Positions 1-8,400 of a stretch of DNA of 15,360 bases are shown piece after piece; the first letter of the stretch is position 1; each line of letters begins with the position of its first letter. Under the pieces are notes generated by a model. That model worked only from the letters and a program-made list of their open reading frames with translations. It did no database searches and was not told where the DNA came from. Origin of the DNA: Planctomycetota bacterium (GTDB lineage Bacteria; Planctomycetota; GCA-002687715; DRQF01); contig WFTN01000177.1 in the NCBI GenBank assembly GCA_015485455.1, positions 1-15,360 on the forward strand, given 5' to 3'. The position numbers were made by a program, and so were the translations under genes.

Positions 1-1034
1 AACTCGATTGTCACAAGAGTATCGTCTCGTCCGACTATCACGTCCTGAGGGACGATGTAACCCGAGGCAAAAACCCTCAAGCGATAGCGGCGCCTCGCCA
101 ACCCAGAAACGATTGCCACTCCCCCCTTCCCAGTTGTTCGACGTATCTGATTGAACTCCTGGAGAACTTGATCGCCCGGTTCATAGTCAAGAGCATCAAG
201 CTCAATGTCGGCCCCCGAAATAAGCCTCCCAGCACCCTTCTCCCGGATTTCAACATTGAGAGTACGAGCGCGACGCAATTCGATCTCAAGGGTTTCTTCC
301 CCATTCTCTTCGAGAACTATGTTCGTTGCAGTTTGAGGAGCAAATCCAGGTGCCGTGACGATGAGAACAACCCTGCCTGTGGCAACATCCCTGATATCAA
401 AACTTCCGTCCTCTTTGGTAAAAGACTCTTGAGCGGAGTCTTGGTCGATGCCGACCATGAACACCCCCACTCCCTGAGAGCCTGCTCGACGCCCTCGCAC
501 TCCAATGAGAATGCGGGCATTCCCAACCGGGTCCCCTTCCTCATCCAAGACGGATCCACTGACATGCCCCCCTTGCTGGACCACAAGGATCCCCAAATCC
601 AAGTCCACTCCCTCTAACTTGAGAAACCGACGTTTGAGATTGGCCCCGGACTCGGGCCGCACCAGCAAGTCAATGAGGGAATAACCCAATGGCGAGCTTG
701 TAAATTTGCCATCCGGACCAATCAGTAGTTCCTCCTGGCGAGACTGAACGAGGGTTCCCCGGGCTCCAGGAGGAGGTGAGATTTTGAACAGCAACTTTCC
801 GGCGACGGGCTCACCGCGAGAATCAACCAAACTTCCGCGAATCACACCGACCTTGGCGAGAAGCTCTCTCTCATTCCCTGTCCGTCTCGTCTCCCCAGCA
901 TCATTTCCCACAACGATGCCATGATCCTCCAAGTCCGCTTCGTCATCTTGTTGCCACATAAAGAGCCACAATGAGAGAGCCCCAAGAATTCCCCCGAGAA
1001 CAAGGAAAATACCACTCTTCGATTTCATCAGCAT
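1..1034 (-). CDS. Membrane-anchored protein with carboxypeptidase-regulatory-like repeats (3'-partial)
   Basis: One minus-strand frame is open from the ATG at 1034 to the window edge, giving 344 residues with no stop, so the C-terminus is missing. An uncleaved hydrophobic segment at residues 8-27 follows a short basic start (MLMKSKSG) and should anchor the protein in the inner membrane with the rest outside. Three beta-rich repeats follow, at about 65-150, 156-252 and 258-344. They carry the hallmarks of carboxypeptidase-regulatory-like (CarboxypepD_reg / SdrD-B-like) domains: GxxxDxxGxPVxxA turns (for example SGSVLDEEGDPVGNARI), a TxxDGxFxIxxV turn and an APGF motif. Such domains are non-enzymatic and usually structural or adhesive, and I see no peptidase catalytic domain here. 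A second ATG at 1028 and a GTG at 1046 are alternative starts, and none has a strong Shine-Dalgarno. The gene is divergent from the TPR gene at 1190. The domain type is fairly sure, the role unknown. Confidence 0.8.
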   Translation of the reverse strand, partial: MLMKSKSGIFLVLGGILGALSLWLFMWQQDDEADLEDHGIVVGNDAGETRRTGNERELLAKVGVIRGSLVDSRGEPVAGKLLFKISPPPGARGTLVQSRQEELLIGPDGKFTSSPLGYSLIDLLVRPESGANLKRRFLKLEGVDLDLGILVVQQGGHVSGSVLDEEGDPVGNARILIGVRGRRAGSQGVGVFMVGIDQDSAQESFTKEDGSFDIRDVATGRVVLIVTAPGFAPQTATNIVLEENGEETLEIELRRARTLNVEIREKGAGRLISGADIELDALDYEPGDQVLQEFNQIRRTTGKGGVAIVSGLARRRYRLRVFASGYIVPQDVIVGRDDTLVTIE

Positions 1035-1147
1035 GGTGTCCCACACGAGTCATGTCTCCACGTCGTGCTTTCCAATTTGAGCCAAAAAACGAAGCCGATT
1101 CCAGACTCCATATTTGCTATTCTATTTAAGCGTCCTCGTGCAACAAC

Positions 1148-1153
1148 TATACT
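1148..1153 (+). promoter_or_regulatory. Possible -10 box for the TPR gene
   Basis: The hexamer TATACT matches five of six positions of the sigma-70 -10 consensus and lies about 37 nt before the GTG start at 1190. The best -35 candidate at 17-nt spacing (TTTAAG, 1125-1130) is poor, so this is a weak prediction. It lies in the 155-bp divergent region between the genes starting at 1034 and 1190. Confidence 0.25.
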
Positions 1154-1189
1154 ACCCATAGTCTCGTCGCCCATCGTTGGAGAATATTT

Positions 1190-2515
1190 GTGAACCGTTT
1201 TTTCTGCATTTCTACCTTGTTCTTGTTCTTCCTTTCCTCTCCATTTGCCCAGGGGCAACAAGGAGACTCAACGTGGCAAGAGCTCATGGCGAAGGGGCGC
1301 ACCGCCTTTAATAACTTCAAAGCTGAGGAAGCCACAGACTACTTAAGCCGTGCCTTGACTCAGATGCCTCAAGGCGAATCAACCCTACCCATGAGGATTC
1401 AGGCTCTCACTATGCGAAGCTCCGCCAAGGAACTCCGCAACGACATCGCCGGAGCCTTGGAAGATGCCAAACTGACGCTAGAATACACGCAAATGGCCCA
1501 TAGGGGCCCTTTTCACCAAACTTGGCTTCGGCCAGCCTTGAGCGTCGCCAAGTATCTTGAACGGTCTAAGCGACGATCAGAGGCCATGGAGTATTACACA
1601 CTGGCACTCAAGATTGCAGAGGCAGATACCAAAAATGCCCTCGACTTGACCTTAGAGGTTCTCTATCTATTCGCTCGGTCCCAAAGGCAAGCCGCAAACT
1701 GGGATGGGGCCTCTCTTTCTCTATCCACTTACATCGATCTCTTGGGAATGAAACTCGGCCGTGGTCATCCAGACTTAGTAGGCCCTTTAGAAGACCTGGC
1801 TCGGTGCCAGAAGAACTTGAAGGACTACGCCGGTGCCATCGAATCCTTAGAAAGATGGGTGAAGATCTACGAGTCGGTCAAAGGAAAAGACAACGGCGCC
1901 ACTGCAACTGGCCTCAAGACTATCGCCTCTTGTTATGTCTCCTTAAAGCAATTTGACCAGGCAGAAAAAGCCTGCACTCGCTGGCAATGGGTCTTAGAGC
2001 AAGTCTCCCGCAGTCATCCCGAAATCATCAACATCTATCGACTGCGAGCCAAGATGAGCCGAATGCAAGAAGATTTCGCGGAAGAAACGAAACATCTGCG
2101 AGAAGCAAGCAAACGCATGAGGGCGTTGCAACAGCCAGAATGGGTAACTCTTGGAGCTATTGAGAGGCTCCTCGCTGTCAGCCTCAGAAAACAAGGCCGA
2201 CTCCCCGGTGCACGTGAAGCCATTGATGTTGCTATGGGTTTCTTCGAAGAGAAGCTTCGCCCCACCGATCCCCAGCGCTTGGAAGGCCGTTTGGAAAGAG
2301 GAAGGATCCATCAAGCCATGGGACAAGTCAGCAAAGCAGAAAAAGACTACAATGCTGTTCTCCAGGCATGGCGCAAGATAGCAGGAGACACACACCCCGT
2401 CTTACTGCCACCTCTCACCGCTCTCATGTCACTCAAAGAGAGTCAGAAGCAGAGTGACGAAGTGAAGGAACTTTCAGCTTGGATCGCGAGAATCAAACAA
2501 GCCCAGGAAGAATAA
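1190..2515 (+). CDS. Secreted tetratricopeptide-repeat protein
   Basis: The product has 441 residues. It starts at a GTG preceded by GGAG at 1179-1182, a normal spacing. Residues 1-20 form a Sec signal peptide: basic start, a run rich in F and L, and a likely cut after the Ala of SPFA. The rest is almost all helical and reads as about ten TPR units between residues 30 and 436. The clearest are at 196-230 and 238-272, with the pattern of small residues and A-x-x-x-Y/L typical of TPRs (for example DYAGAIESLERWVKIYES and KQFDQAEKACTRW). There is no catalytic domain, no C-terminal anchor and no lipobox, so the mature protein should be a soluble periplasmic or exported scaffold that binds other proteins. 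It is convergent with the cytochrome gene, and the two are separated by the hairpin at 2535-2568. The partner is unknown. Confidence 0.9.
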   Translation: MNRFFCISTLFLFFLSSPFAQGQQGDSTWQELMAKGRTAFNNFKAEEATDYLSRALTQMPQGESTLPMRIQALTMRSSAKELRNDIAGALEDAKLTLEYTQMAHRGPFHQTWLRPALSVAKYLERSKRRSEAMEYYTLALKIAEADTKNALDLTLEVLYLFARSQRQAANWDGASLSLSTYIDLLGMKLGRGHPDLVGPLEDLARCQKNLKDYAGAIESLERWVKIYESVKGKDNGATATGLKTIASCYVSLKQFDQAEKACTRWQWVLEQVSRSHPEIINIYRLRAKMSRMQEDFAEETKHLREASKRMRALQQPEWVTLGAIERLLAVSLRKQGRLPGAREAIDVAMGFFEEKLRPTDPQRLEGRLERGRIHQAMGQVSKAEKDYNAVLQAWRKIAGDTHPVLLPPLTALMSLKESQKQSDEVKELSAWIARIKQAQEE

Positions 2516-2534
2516 GAGCAATTTCGTCCGCACG

Positions 2535-2568
2535 AAAAAATTGGCCCTCTAAGGTTAGAGGGCCAATT
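2535..2568 (-). terminator. Intrinsic terminator for the cytochrome gene, possibly used from both sides
   Basis: A perfect 14-nt inverted repeat (arms 2539-2552 and 2555-2568, AATTGGCCCTCTAA and its complement) folds into a 13-bp stem with a 4-nt loop. On the minus strand the stem runs directly into six T residues (A at 2535-2540 on the plus strand), the classic Rho-independent form, 35 nt past the stop at 2603. On the plus strand the hairpin lies 23 nt past the TPR stop but has no T-run after it, so it may work there only weakly. Confidence 0.85.
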
Positions 2569-2602
2569 CGTGGATAGACTCAATCGCCGAAACGACTCCG
2601 GC

Positions 2603-4021
2603 TTAGTTGTTCACGTTACGATCTGGTGGACCTAGATCACGATCTGGGTTCCTGGGCGTCCGCAGTGAGCGCAAGAACGACAACACAAGCTGCTGGCTAT
2701 TTGAAGAGAGTGCGGTGAAGTTGGCCCGCACTTGGGCGGCCTCGCCCCCATGCATGTCGATAGCTTCTGCCAAAGACAGGGCCCGACCATCATGAAGATA
2801 GGGAGCGGTGTCCGCGATACCCCAAAGACGGGCTGTGGTGAATTCGGCATCGATGGGTGATCCAAAGGATTCAGCCAAGGCCGGTCCCATGTCATGACGT
2901 TTCAAATCAGCAAAAGGAAACAGAGCGACTCCAGCACCAGGAACGTTCATGAAACGCATAGGTTTCGCTCGCAAGTTCACTGTGGCATAGACGTTAGCTG
3001 TTGGGTCATCACCTAAATCAGGAAATGAGAAGGTGTGATTATTGCTGTCGGTGATGATCATCGGCATGTGGCAATCGTTGCAACCCACCTGATTGAAAAG
3101 AAGGAAACCAAGTCCAGCACCAGGACGAGGACGGAAAACCGGTTTCTTTTGCAAGTTGGCGAACATGTGCAAGGCCGACATTTCACCAATGGTGAGCTCA
3201 TCCGTGACACCATCGCCATCTCCATCGACACCGGCACCAACAACTTCAACAGCTTCCATACCCATATGGAAGCGCATAGCATTGCGGTCAAAATCGCGAG
3301 TCGTAAAGTTTTCGCCCTTGCGGCCAAACGGACGCACGACGAGGTCATGCTCAATACCTTCAACATTGGAAGTGTCGAAGGAAGTGCCATCGTAACTGAT
3401 CGTTCCGAAGTTCACTCCTTTAGTATCCAAACTCACAACCGTATTCGGGTTCAAGAAAGCTTGCTGCTTCAAAGCCAAGAGATCACTGGTCATTTCCTTT
3501 CCCGATGCTTCGATGCCAGCAGCACCAAACAGGAAAGGCGGGTTGATAAAGCGCCCATTGAAATCGGCAAATCCGTTGCCAGCGGCGTCGGCGACATCAA
3601 TGTTCGTCGGCAAGAAAATGGCGTTATTGTTGCTACTTCCGACACCACCAATACCCAAAGTTACGGGAATCGTGGCGTTGCTCACGATGCCGTGACACTC
3701 TTGACAAGTTTGAGCATCCAAACCGTTGATGCGCAAGAATGTGCCATTATTCTGAAGGGTAGGACGATTGCCAAAACTCGTATGGTCAGGCAACGTTGGA
3801 TCGTAGCCTTCGCCCATGCCATCCAACTTATTAAACGGTGTACTAAAGATCCTGCGACCTTCCCGGCGGATATCGCGAACAGACATGGAACCGTTGGTGA
3901 TATCTGTCTGTGTCAACCTCGTTCCAAGATTGGAATGCTGACCAGGAAGTTGGGCGGCTGCGGGGACAGCCATAGCAAGCAAAAGAATTGCTGCGGTCAA
4001 GTGGGACGAATTAAGATGCAT
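2603..4021 (-). CDS. Di-heme c-type cytochrome, DHOR/DUF1111 (cytochrome c peroxidase-like) family
   Basis: The product has 472 residues. The ATG is preceded by a strong Shine-Dalgarno (AAGGAG, 4030-4035) at 8 nt. Residues 1-23 are a Sec signal peptide ending in AAA|Q, placing the mature protein in the periplasm. Two heme-binding CxxCH motifs are present, CQECH at 106-110 and CNDCH at 314-318. The acidic loop DGDGDGVTDE at 266-275 could bind calcium. RHDMG at 375-379 and TAPYLHDGRA at 405-414 followed by HGGEA (424-428) are typical of the C-terminal half of the di-heme oxidoreductase (DHOR, DUF1111, 'thiol oxidoreductase') family related to MauG and bacterial cytochrome c peroxidases. Length is normal for the family. 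The natural substrate of these proteins is mostly unknown, so peroxidase activity is only a possibility. The gene stands alone and ends at its own terminator. Confidence 0.92.
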   Translation of the reverse strand: MHLNSSHLTAAILLLAMAVPAAAQLPGQHSNLGTRLTQTDITNGSMSVRDIRREGRRIFSTPFNKLDGMGEGYDPTLPDHTSFGNRPTLQNNGTFLRINGLDAQTCQECHGIVSNATIPVTLGIGGVGSSNNNAIFLPTNIDVADAAGNGFADFNGRFINPPFLFGAAGIEASGKEMTSDLLALKQQAFLNPNTVVSLDTKGVNFGTISYDGTSFDTSNVEGIEHDLVVRPFGRKGENFTTRDFDRNAMRFHMGMEAVEVVGAGVDGDGDGVTDELTIGEMSALHMFANLQKKPVFRPRPGAGLGFLLFNQVGCNDCHMPMIITDSNNHTFSFPDLGDDPTANVYATVNLRAKPMRFMNVPGAGVALFPFADLKRHDMGPALAESFGSPIDAEFTTARLWGIADTAPYLHDGRALSLAEAIDMHGGEAAQVRANFTALSSNSQQLVLSFLRSLRTPRNPDRDLGPPDRNVNN

Positions 4022-4155
4022 AATTTCTTCTCCTTGGAAGATGCTTTCTATACCGGAAGCTCAACAAGAGTTTCGTTTCCGGAGGGGGATGATATGAATG
4101 GCGCGAGCGAACAAAGGTAACCACAAAGAGAATACCATTTAAGGATAATCTCGCA

Positions 4156-4172
4156 TCACATTTGTCACATTT
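4156..4172. repeat. TCACATTT direct repeat upstream of the cytochrome gene
   Basis: Two exact copies of TCACATTT (4156-4163 and 4165-4172) sit 9 nt apart, start to start, about 140 bp upstream of the cytochrome start. On the minus strand they read as tandem AAATGTGA. The spacing is not a full helical turn. This could be a regulator half-site pair or chance. Confidence 0.3.
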
Positions 4173-4259
4173 TCTATTGGCAGAGCAGCGTGAAAACACG
4201 GCATTCTGTCGACGAACTTTCACACAAGAGAAATAGAATTCATTCCCGTTTCATTGCCA

Positions 4260-4273
4260 TCTTTGGCCAAAGA
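4260..4273. promoter_or_regulatory. Perfect 14-bp palindrome, possible operator
   Basis: TCTTTGGCCAAAGA is a perfect palindrome with no spacer, about 240 bp before the cytochrome start and about 290 bp before the gene at 4566. It has the form of a dimer-binding operator, but no regulator is coded in the window and only one copy is seen. Function is inferred from symmetry only. Confidence 0.3.
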
Positions 4274-4390
4274 AATCGTTTGTTGAAGGAACGGTTATAC
4301 AGGTTGAACTTTCACCGCTGATTCATGCCGATTCTTCACGAATCTGAGAAATAAATTTAACAAGGCAAAGGTTGTCATTTTTCGACTACC

Positions 4391-4427
4391 CCTAAGAGCC
4401 TGACGAAACACCTCTTAGGAAAGGTGT
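4391..4427 (+). promoter_or_regulatory. Two mutually exclusive hairpins in the leader of the 4566 gene
   Basis: Hairpin A pairs CCTAAGAG (4391-4398) with CTCTTAGG (4412-4419) around a 13-nt loop. Hairpin B pairs ACACCT (4408-4413) with AGGTGT (4422-4427) around an 8-nt loop. Positions 4412-4413 belong to both, and B's left arm lies inside A, so an RNA can form only one at a time. This alternation, about 75 nt before an intrinsic terminator, is what a riboswitch or attenuator would show. I do not recognise any known riboswitch class. Confidence 0.35.
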
Positions 4428-4502
4428 GCATATTTACCCAATCGCACTCATGGGGTATTCACTTTATTGACGCTGAACACCTGTTTTCTACTCTGCACGT
4501 CT

Positions 4503-4538
4503 GCCATTTGGCTGCCTCCAAGTGGCTTTTTCTTTATT
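4503..4538 (+). terminator. Intrinsic terminator just upstream of the 4566 gene
   Basis: GCCATTTGG (4503-4511) pairs with CCAAGTGGC (4518-4526) through nine base pairs including one G-U, around the loop CTGCCT. TTTTTCTTTATT (4527-4538) follows directly. This is a textbook plus-strand Rho-independent terminator. No gene on the plus strand ends upstream of it, the nearest being the TPR gene at 2515. It must therefore end either a small RNA made from this region or the leader transcript of the gene at 4566, whose ATG is only 27 nt further on. Confidence 0.7.
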
Positions 4539-4565
4539 ACCCTTCTACAGAAATGACATACATGT

Positions 4566-5213
4566 ATGAAAACCAACGCGCCTGGCAACTTCGGTTGCGA
4601 AACCTACCTTAAGTCCTGGGAACTTGGATTCCGTAGTGGTTCTACTTTGGAACACACCCTCGCCTGCCCATTTTGCAAACCACTCATACACGGAGGAACT
4701 GAAGATTGCCGCTTAGCCCTGACGGATGAAGTCAACAACATTCGCAGGAACAAACAACGAAGCCGTAGAAAGTTCCTTACGACGTCCATCATGGGTATTG
4801 CTGCTCTCTTCGGCACCACAACAGTTGTCCATAGTTTCCTACAAGCACCAGCACCCTCTCCTCTCTTGGTAGCTATCACCAATGAAACAACTCGATTCGA
4901 AACGATCTACAGCAACAATGGAGTGCCCGGAATCATTTCGTATTTTGCTCAAAGTGATGCGCAGACGAGAACCAACATTCTTGAGTGGATTCCACGTAAG
5001 AGACGTTGGGCTCTGCTCGATTTGGCAGTAACGGCATTGGAAGACAAGAACGAGCAAGTGCGAATTAAAGCTCTCATTATCCTGATGAATCACACGCCCA
5101 AGCTCGTGCTAAAACCCCATGTCAACGCCCTCTCGGAGATTCGCCAGAACACAAACAACAGGGACGTTCGTTCCTTTTTGACTGAACTCATCGAGGAAAT
5201 CGAACTCTCATGA
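4566..5213 (+). CDS. Orphan anti-sigma-like zinc-finger membrane protein with HEAT-like C-terminus
   Basis: The product has 215 residues. The N-terminal cytoplasmic part holds H30-x3-C34-x2-C37 preceded by C11, the ligand pattern of the ZAS / zf-HC2 domain of class I anti-sigma factors. A single membrane segment follows at about 70-92, preceded by RRNKQRSRRKFL, which would fix the N-terminus inside. SRRKFL also resembles a Tat twin-arginine motif, although it is internal. The part beyond (about 95-215) is helical, with HEAT/Armadillo-like pairs around 135-205 (LDLAVTALEDKNEQVRIKAL). No ECF sigma factor gene lies beside it, which is unusual for such proteins. It has no clear Shine-Dalgarno and lies 27 nt after a terminator-like hairpin, so read-through or re-folding may control it. 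Its stop overlaps the next start (ATGA). The anti-sigma role is inferred from the motif and topology only. Confidence 0.7.
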   Translation: MKTNAPGNFGCETYLKSWELGFRSGSTLEHTLACPFCKPLIHGGTEDCRLALTDEVNNIRRNKQRSRRKFLTTSIMGIAALFGTTTVVHSFLQAPAPSPLLVAITNETTRFETIYSNNGVPGIISYFAQSDAQTRTNILEWIPRKRRWALLDLAVTALEDKNEQVRIKALIILMNHTPKLVLKPHVNALSEIRQNTNNRDVRSFLTELIEEIELS

Positions 5214-5470
5214 TCTCACTCTCTGGTTCAACCCGGGCCGAAGCTGGTTCTTCGTTCTGCGTCACAGCGACGAACTACGGAAGCGGTCTAACCGCCAAAG
5301 CGTTCGTGGGCGGGCAGAGTATCCCTGTAACAGTCACCCAGAATGCTGTGACCCATACTGCCACCATTTGCATAAAAGTCCCCAAAGGAGCAAAGGGAGG
5401 AATCGAAATACTGGTCGCTGATGCGACAAACCCGGATCATGTTTCTCACAATGCCCTCATCCGAAACTAA
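5210..5470 (+). CDS. Small IPT/TIG-like (immunoglobulin-fold) protein
   Basis: The product has 86 residues. The ATG overlaps the TGA of the gene before it (ATGA, 5210-5213), with GAGGAAA about 10 nt upstream, so translation is probably coupled. The sequence is beta-rich and matches the pattern of an IPT/TIG domain: CVTATNYGSG near the start, a central VGGQSIPVTV, then IKVPKGAKGGIEILVAD and SHNALI at the end. The domain almost fills the protein. There is no signal peptide or membrane segment, which is odd because IPT/TIG domains are usually on exported proteins. The stop falls before or just inside the start of uvrA, depending on which uvrA start is used. It could be a stand-alone partner of the membrane protein or a piece split from it by mutation; the clean ATGA coupling favours the former. 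Function unknown. Confidence 0.6.
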   Translation: MISLSGSTRAEAGSSFCVTATNYGSGLTAKAFVGGQSIPVTVTQNAVTHTATICIKVPKGAKGGIEILVADATNPDHVSHNALIRN

Positions 5471-8400
5471 TAGAGTGGGCAATGAGAGCCTCAAGCGATA
5501 CTCTTGGGGCATGAACTGCGACGCGCACCAAAAAGGCTACCTTGAAGTGGGTGGCTGCAAGGAAAACAATCTACAGGGCATCGACGTCCGCATCCCCCAT
5601 GACTGCATGGTGGTTTTCGTCGGCCCGTCTGGATCTGGAAAATCGTCTTTAGCATTCGACACGATTTTCAAGGAAAGCGAACGCCGCTTCCTGGCCAACC
5701 TGAGCCTTAGAAGTAGTCGTCTTCTTTCCCGCTTAGGTCAACCGGATTTCGGCCACGGACAGGGTTTTCGCCCGGCCATCGCCGTCAGCCAGAACTCTTA
5801 TGTTTCGGGAGTTAGGTCTACCGTTGGCACGCTCAGTGAATTAGGAGCCGAATTACGTCTTCTATTCGCTCGCTTTGCTAAACAAACATGCCCTGCTTGC
5901 CAAGAGGCAATCGCCCCCTCGATTCCCCCTACCTCCCTAATGCAATGCCAATGCGGGCAGAAGATTCCGCCACTGAGTCGATCCTTGTTTAGCTTCAACA
6001 CACCATCGGGGGCTTGTCCATCCTGCCGCGGGTTAGGGTTCGAAGAAAAAGTAGACCCAAAAAAATTAGTCGACGCTCCTCACAAGTCACTACGCCATGG
6101 CGCTTTGGTCCCAACAACACCCACAGGTTATATCGTTTATTCTCAAGTCACTCCTGAATCGATGAATGAAGTTTGCCAAGCTCATGGATTTTCCATCGAC
6201 ATTCCTTGGCAGGATTTGTCTCCCGAACAAAAAGACGTCATTTTCTTCGGCTCGAAACGAGTAAAAGTCGCTTTTGGGAAACATGCCTTGGAATCCCGCA
6301 TGAAGTGGAAGGGAATCAAGGCGAAACCCCGAGAGCGTGGTTTCTATCTCGGTCTCATCCCAGTCATCGCTGAAACTCTCAAGAAGAAACGCAACGGGAA
6401 TATTCTGCGCTTCGTTTCCTCCCATGTTTGTGCGTCATGCCAAGGGACTCGCTTGAGTGAAATGGCCCGCCTCCCTAGGTTTGATGGCTCAAACATCGCC
6501 GCTTTTAATAAGATGACAGTCCAAGAATTGCTGCAACGCGCCCAGGCCGTGACCACACAAGATTTTGGCCATCGGTCCAACACAATTGAGACCATCCTGA
6601 AACGAATTCGGCAACGTTGCGAGTTCCTCCTGAAGTTGGGTTTGGGCCACCTGGCACTCAGTCGTTCATCTGGTTCACTTTCTGGTGGAGAATCCAGGCG
6701 ACTGAAGTTGGCTACACAATTGGGCATCGACCTCGTCGGTGTCAACTATGTCTTCGATGAACCCTGCGCTGGTCTCCACCACGGAGAGCGAGCATCCCTA
6801 GCGGAATTGTTAGGGGAGCTTCGCGATCAAGGCAATAGTGTCTTTGTTGTTGAACATGATCAGGCCTTTTGCCGTCAAGCCGACTTCCTTATTGAAATCG
6901 GGCCGGGATCAGGAACAAAGGGTGGCCAACTCCTCTACGCCGGTGTACCGCGAGAATCAGACCGAACACGGTCACACTCGGAATTTCGCATAAACTCCTC
7001 AGAGCCCAAAACAGCCGACGATTTCCTCACGGTTCGAGAAGCTCAAACCAACAACTTAGTATGCAAAAACGTCCCTTTCCTCCTCGGAGCTTTGAATATC
7101 GTGAGCGGCGTGTCTGGGGCTGGCAAGTCTTCCTTGCTTTCAGGCACTCTTGCACCACTTTTGAAAGATGCTCTTGGACATGGCAATCCGAAAACCAAAG
7201 GCGGCCTGATTACCCCACGGGCTTTCAAGCACATCCATCTCGTGGATCAAAAACCCATTGGACGCAGCCCCCGTTCGAATCCCGCAACTTGGTCCGGTGC
7301 ATTCGACAGAATCCGCGCCCATTTCGCCAACACCGAAGAAGCGAGAGCCCTGGGTTTCGACAAAGGGCGGTTCTCGTTCAACAAAGCCGGAGGGCGTTGT
7401 GAAACTTGCGAAGGTGCAGGGGTGGAGAGCATCGGCTTGATGCACATGCCACTGGTACAAGTCACTTGCTCGGCTTGTGGGGGCCAGCGCTTCAATGAAG
7501 AGACATTGTCTGTCACTTACAAGGGCCATTCCATCAAGGCGGTTCTGGATTTCACCATCGATGAAGCCCAATTTGTTTTTGCTGACCAGAAGATCAAGTC
7601 GACTCTCCAAGCGATGCAAGACCTGGGTCTTGGTTATCTGACACTGGGACAGCCTGCAACAACTCTTTCAGGAGGAGAAGCTCAAAGGCTTAAGCTGGCT
7701 CGAGTCTTGGACAAAAGCAGTGGCCCAGAAACAGTTATCATCTTGGATGAACCCACCAACGGACTTCACCCCCAAGACGTCAAGACATTCTGTGATGCCA
7801 TGCTCAATTTGACGGCCCGAGGAACTACGGTGATCGTGGCTGACCACGACATCGAGGTCATGAAGCAAGCAGACTGGCTGGTAGAACTGGGCCCAGGGGC
7901 TGGACCGATGGGTGGCCAACTGGTCTATGCTGGCATTCCCACTAGCATTCAGGATGTTTCAGAATCTCCAACCAAAAGCGTCCTTGTGTCAACCTCAAAT
8001 GGGCCAAAACGGCAATCAAGAAAAAGAACGGCAAAACCTCGGCCCACGATCTTGGAGGGGGTCGAGACCAACAATTTAAAATCGGTCCATGTCACCTTCC
8101 AACCAAGCACGCTCACCGGCATTAGCGGAGTCTCTGGCAGTGGCAAAACCTCCTTAGCGTTCGACACTTTAGCATCCTTGGGGCAAGGTCGCTTCGCCGA
8201 GAGCTTCTCCCCCTACTTACGCCGGGAGATCCGCGCCCACAGAAAAGCAATCCTCACAAACTGCCAGGGAGTTCGGCCGACAATCGTCGTGCGCTCGAAA
8301 GACAACAATGCCCCCCTTACTTCAACTGTAGGCACATATGGAGATATAGACCAAGGACTGCGTCTCCTTTTCGCCCGGATTGGAAGACTTGAAGACCCTG

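Larger units (their letters stand above)
4022..4565. other. Gene-free 544-bp region between divergent genes
   Basis: I find no convincing coding sequence here on either strand. It must hold the promoter of the minus-strand cytochrome gene (start 4021) and that of the plus-strand gene at 4566, but no promoter matches the -35/-10 consensus well. It contains a 14-bp perfect palindrome (4260-4273), a TCACATTT direct repeat (4156-4163 and 4165-4172), two overlapping hairpins (4391-4427) and an intrinsic terminator (4503-4538), each listed or discussed separately. Confidence 0.7.

Noticed and set aside
168..617. A 149-codon plus-strand frame near the left edge
   Set aside because: The minus strand is open through the whole region and reads as repeated carboxypeptidase-regulatory-like domains; the plus frame is low-complexity shadow.
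3035..4120. A 361-codon open frame on the plus strand opposite the cytochrome gene
   Set aside because: It is antisense to a gene with two CxxCH motifs, a signal peptide, a Shine-Dalgarno and a terminator. Its translation shows no domain, hydrophobic pattern or Shine-Dalgarno of its own.
4566..4610. A cUUCGg hairpin (GCAAC-TTCG-GTTGC, 4585-4598) considered as part of a c-di-GMP riboswitch
   Set aside because: The rest of the GEMM consensus is absent, and the stretch reads well as the N-terminus containing Cys11 of the zinc motif.
4424..4612. A 62-codon frame spanning the terminator before the 4566 gene
   Set aside because: It runs through the terminator hairpin and into the next gene in another frame, has no Shine-Dalgarno and an unstructured composition.
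5172..5213. A -1 frameshift joining the membrane protein to the IPT-like frame at CTTTTTG
   Set aside because: After a shift there the -1 frame meets TGA at 5183 before reaching the IPT-like part. The ATGA overlap with re-initiation explains the arrangement better.
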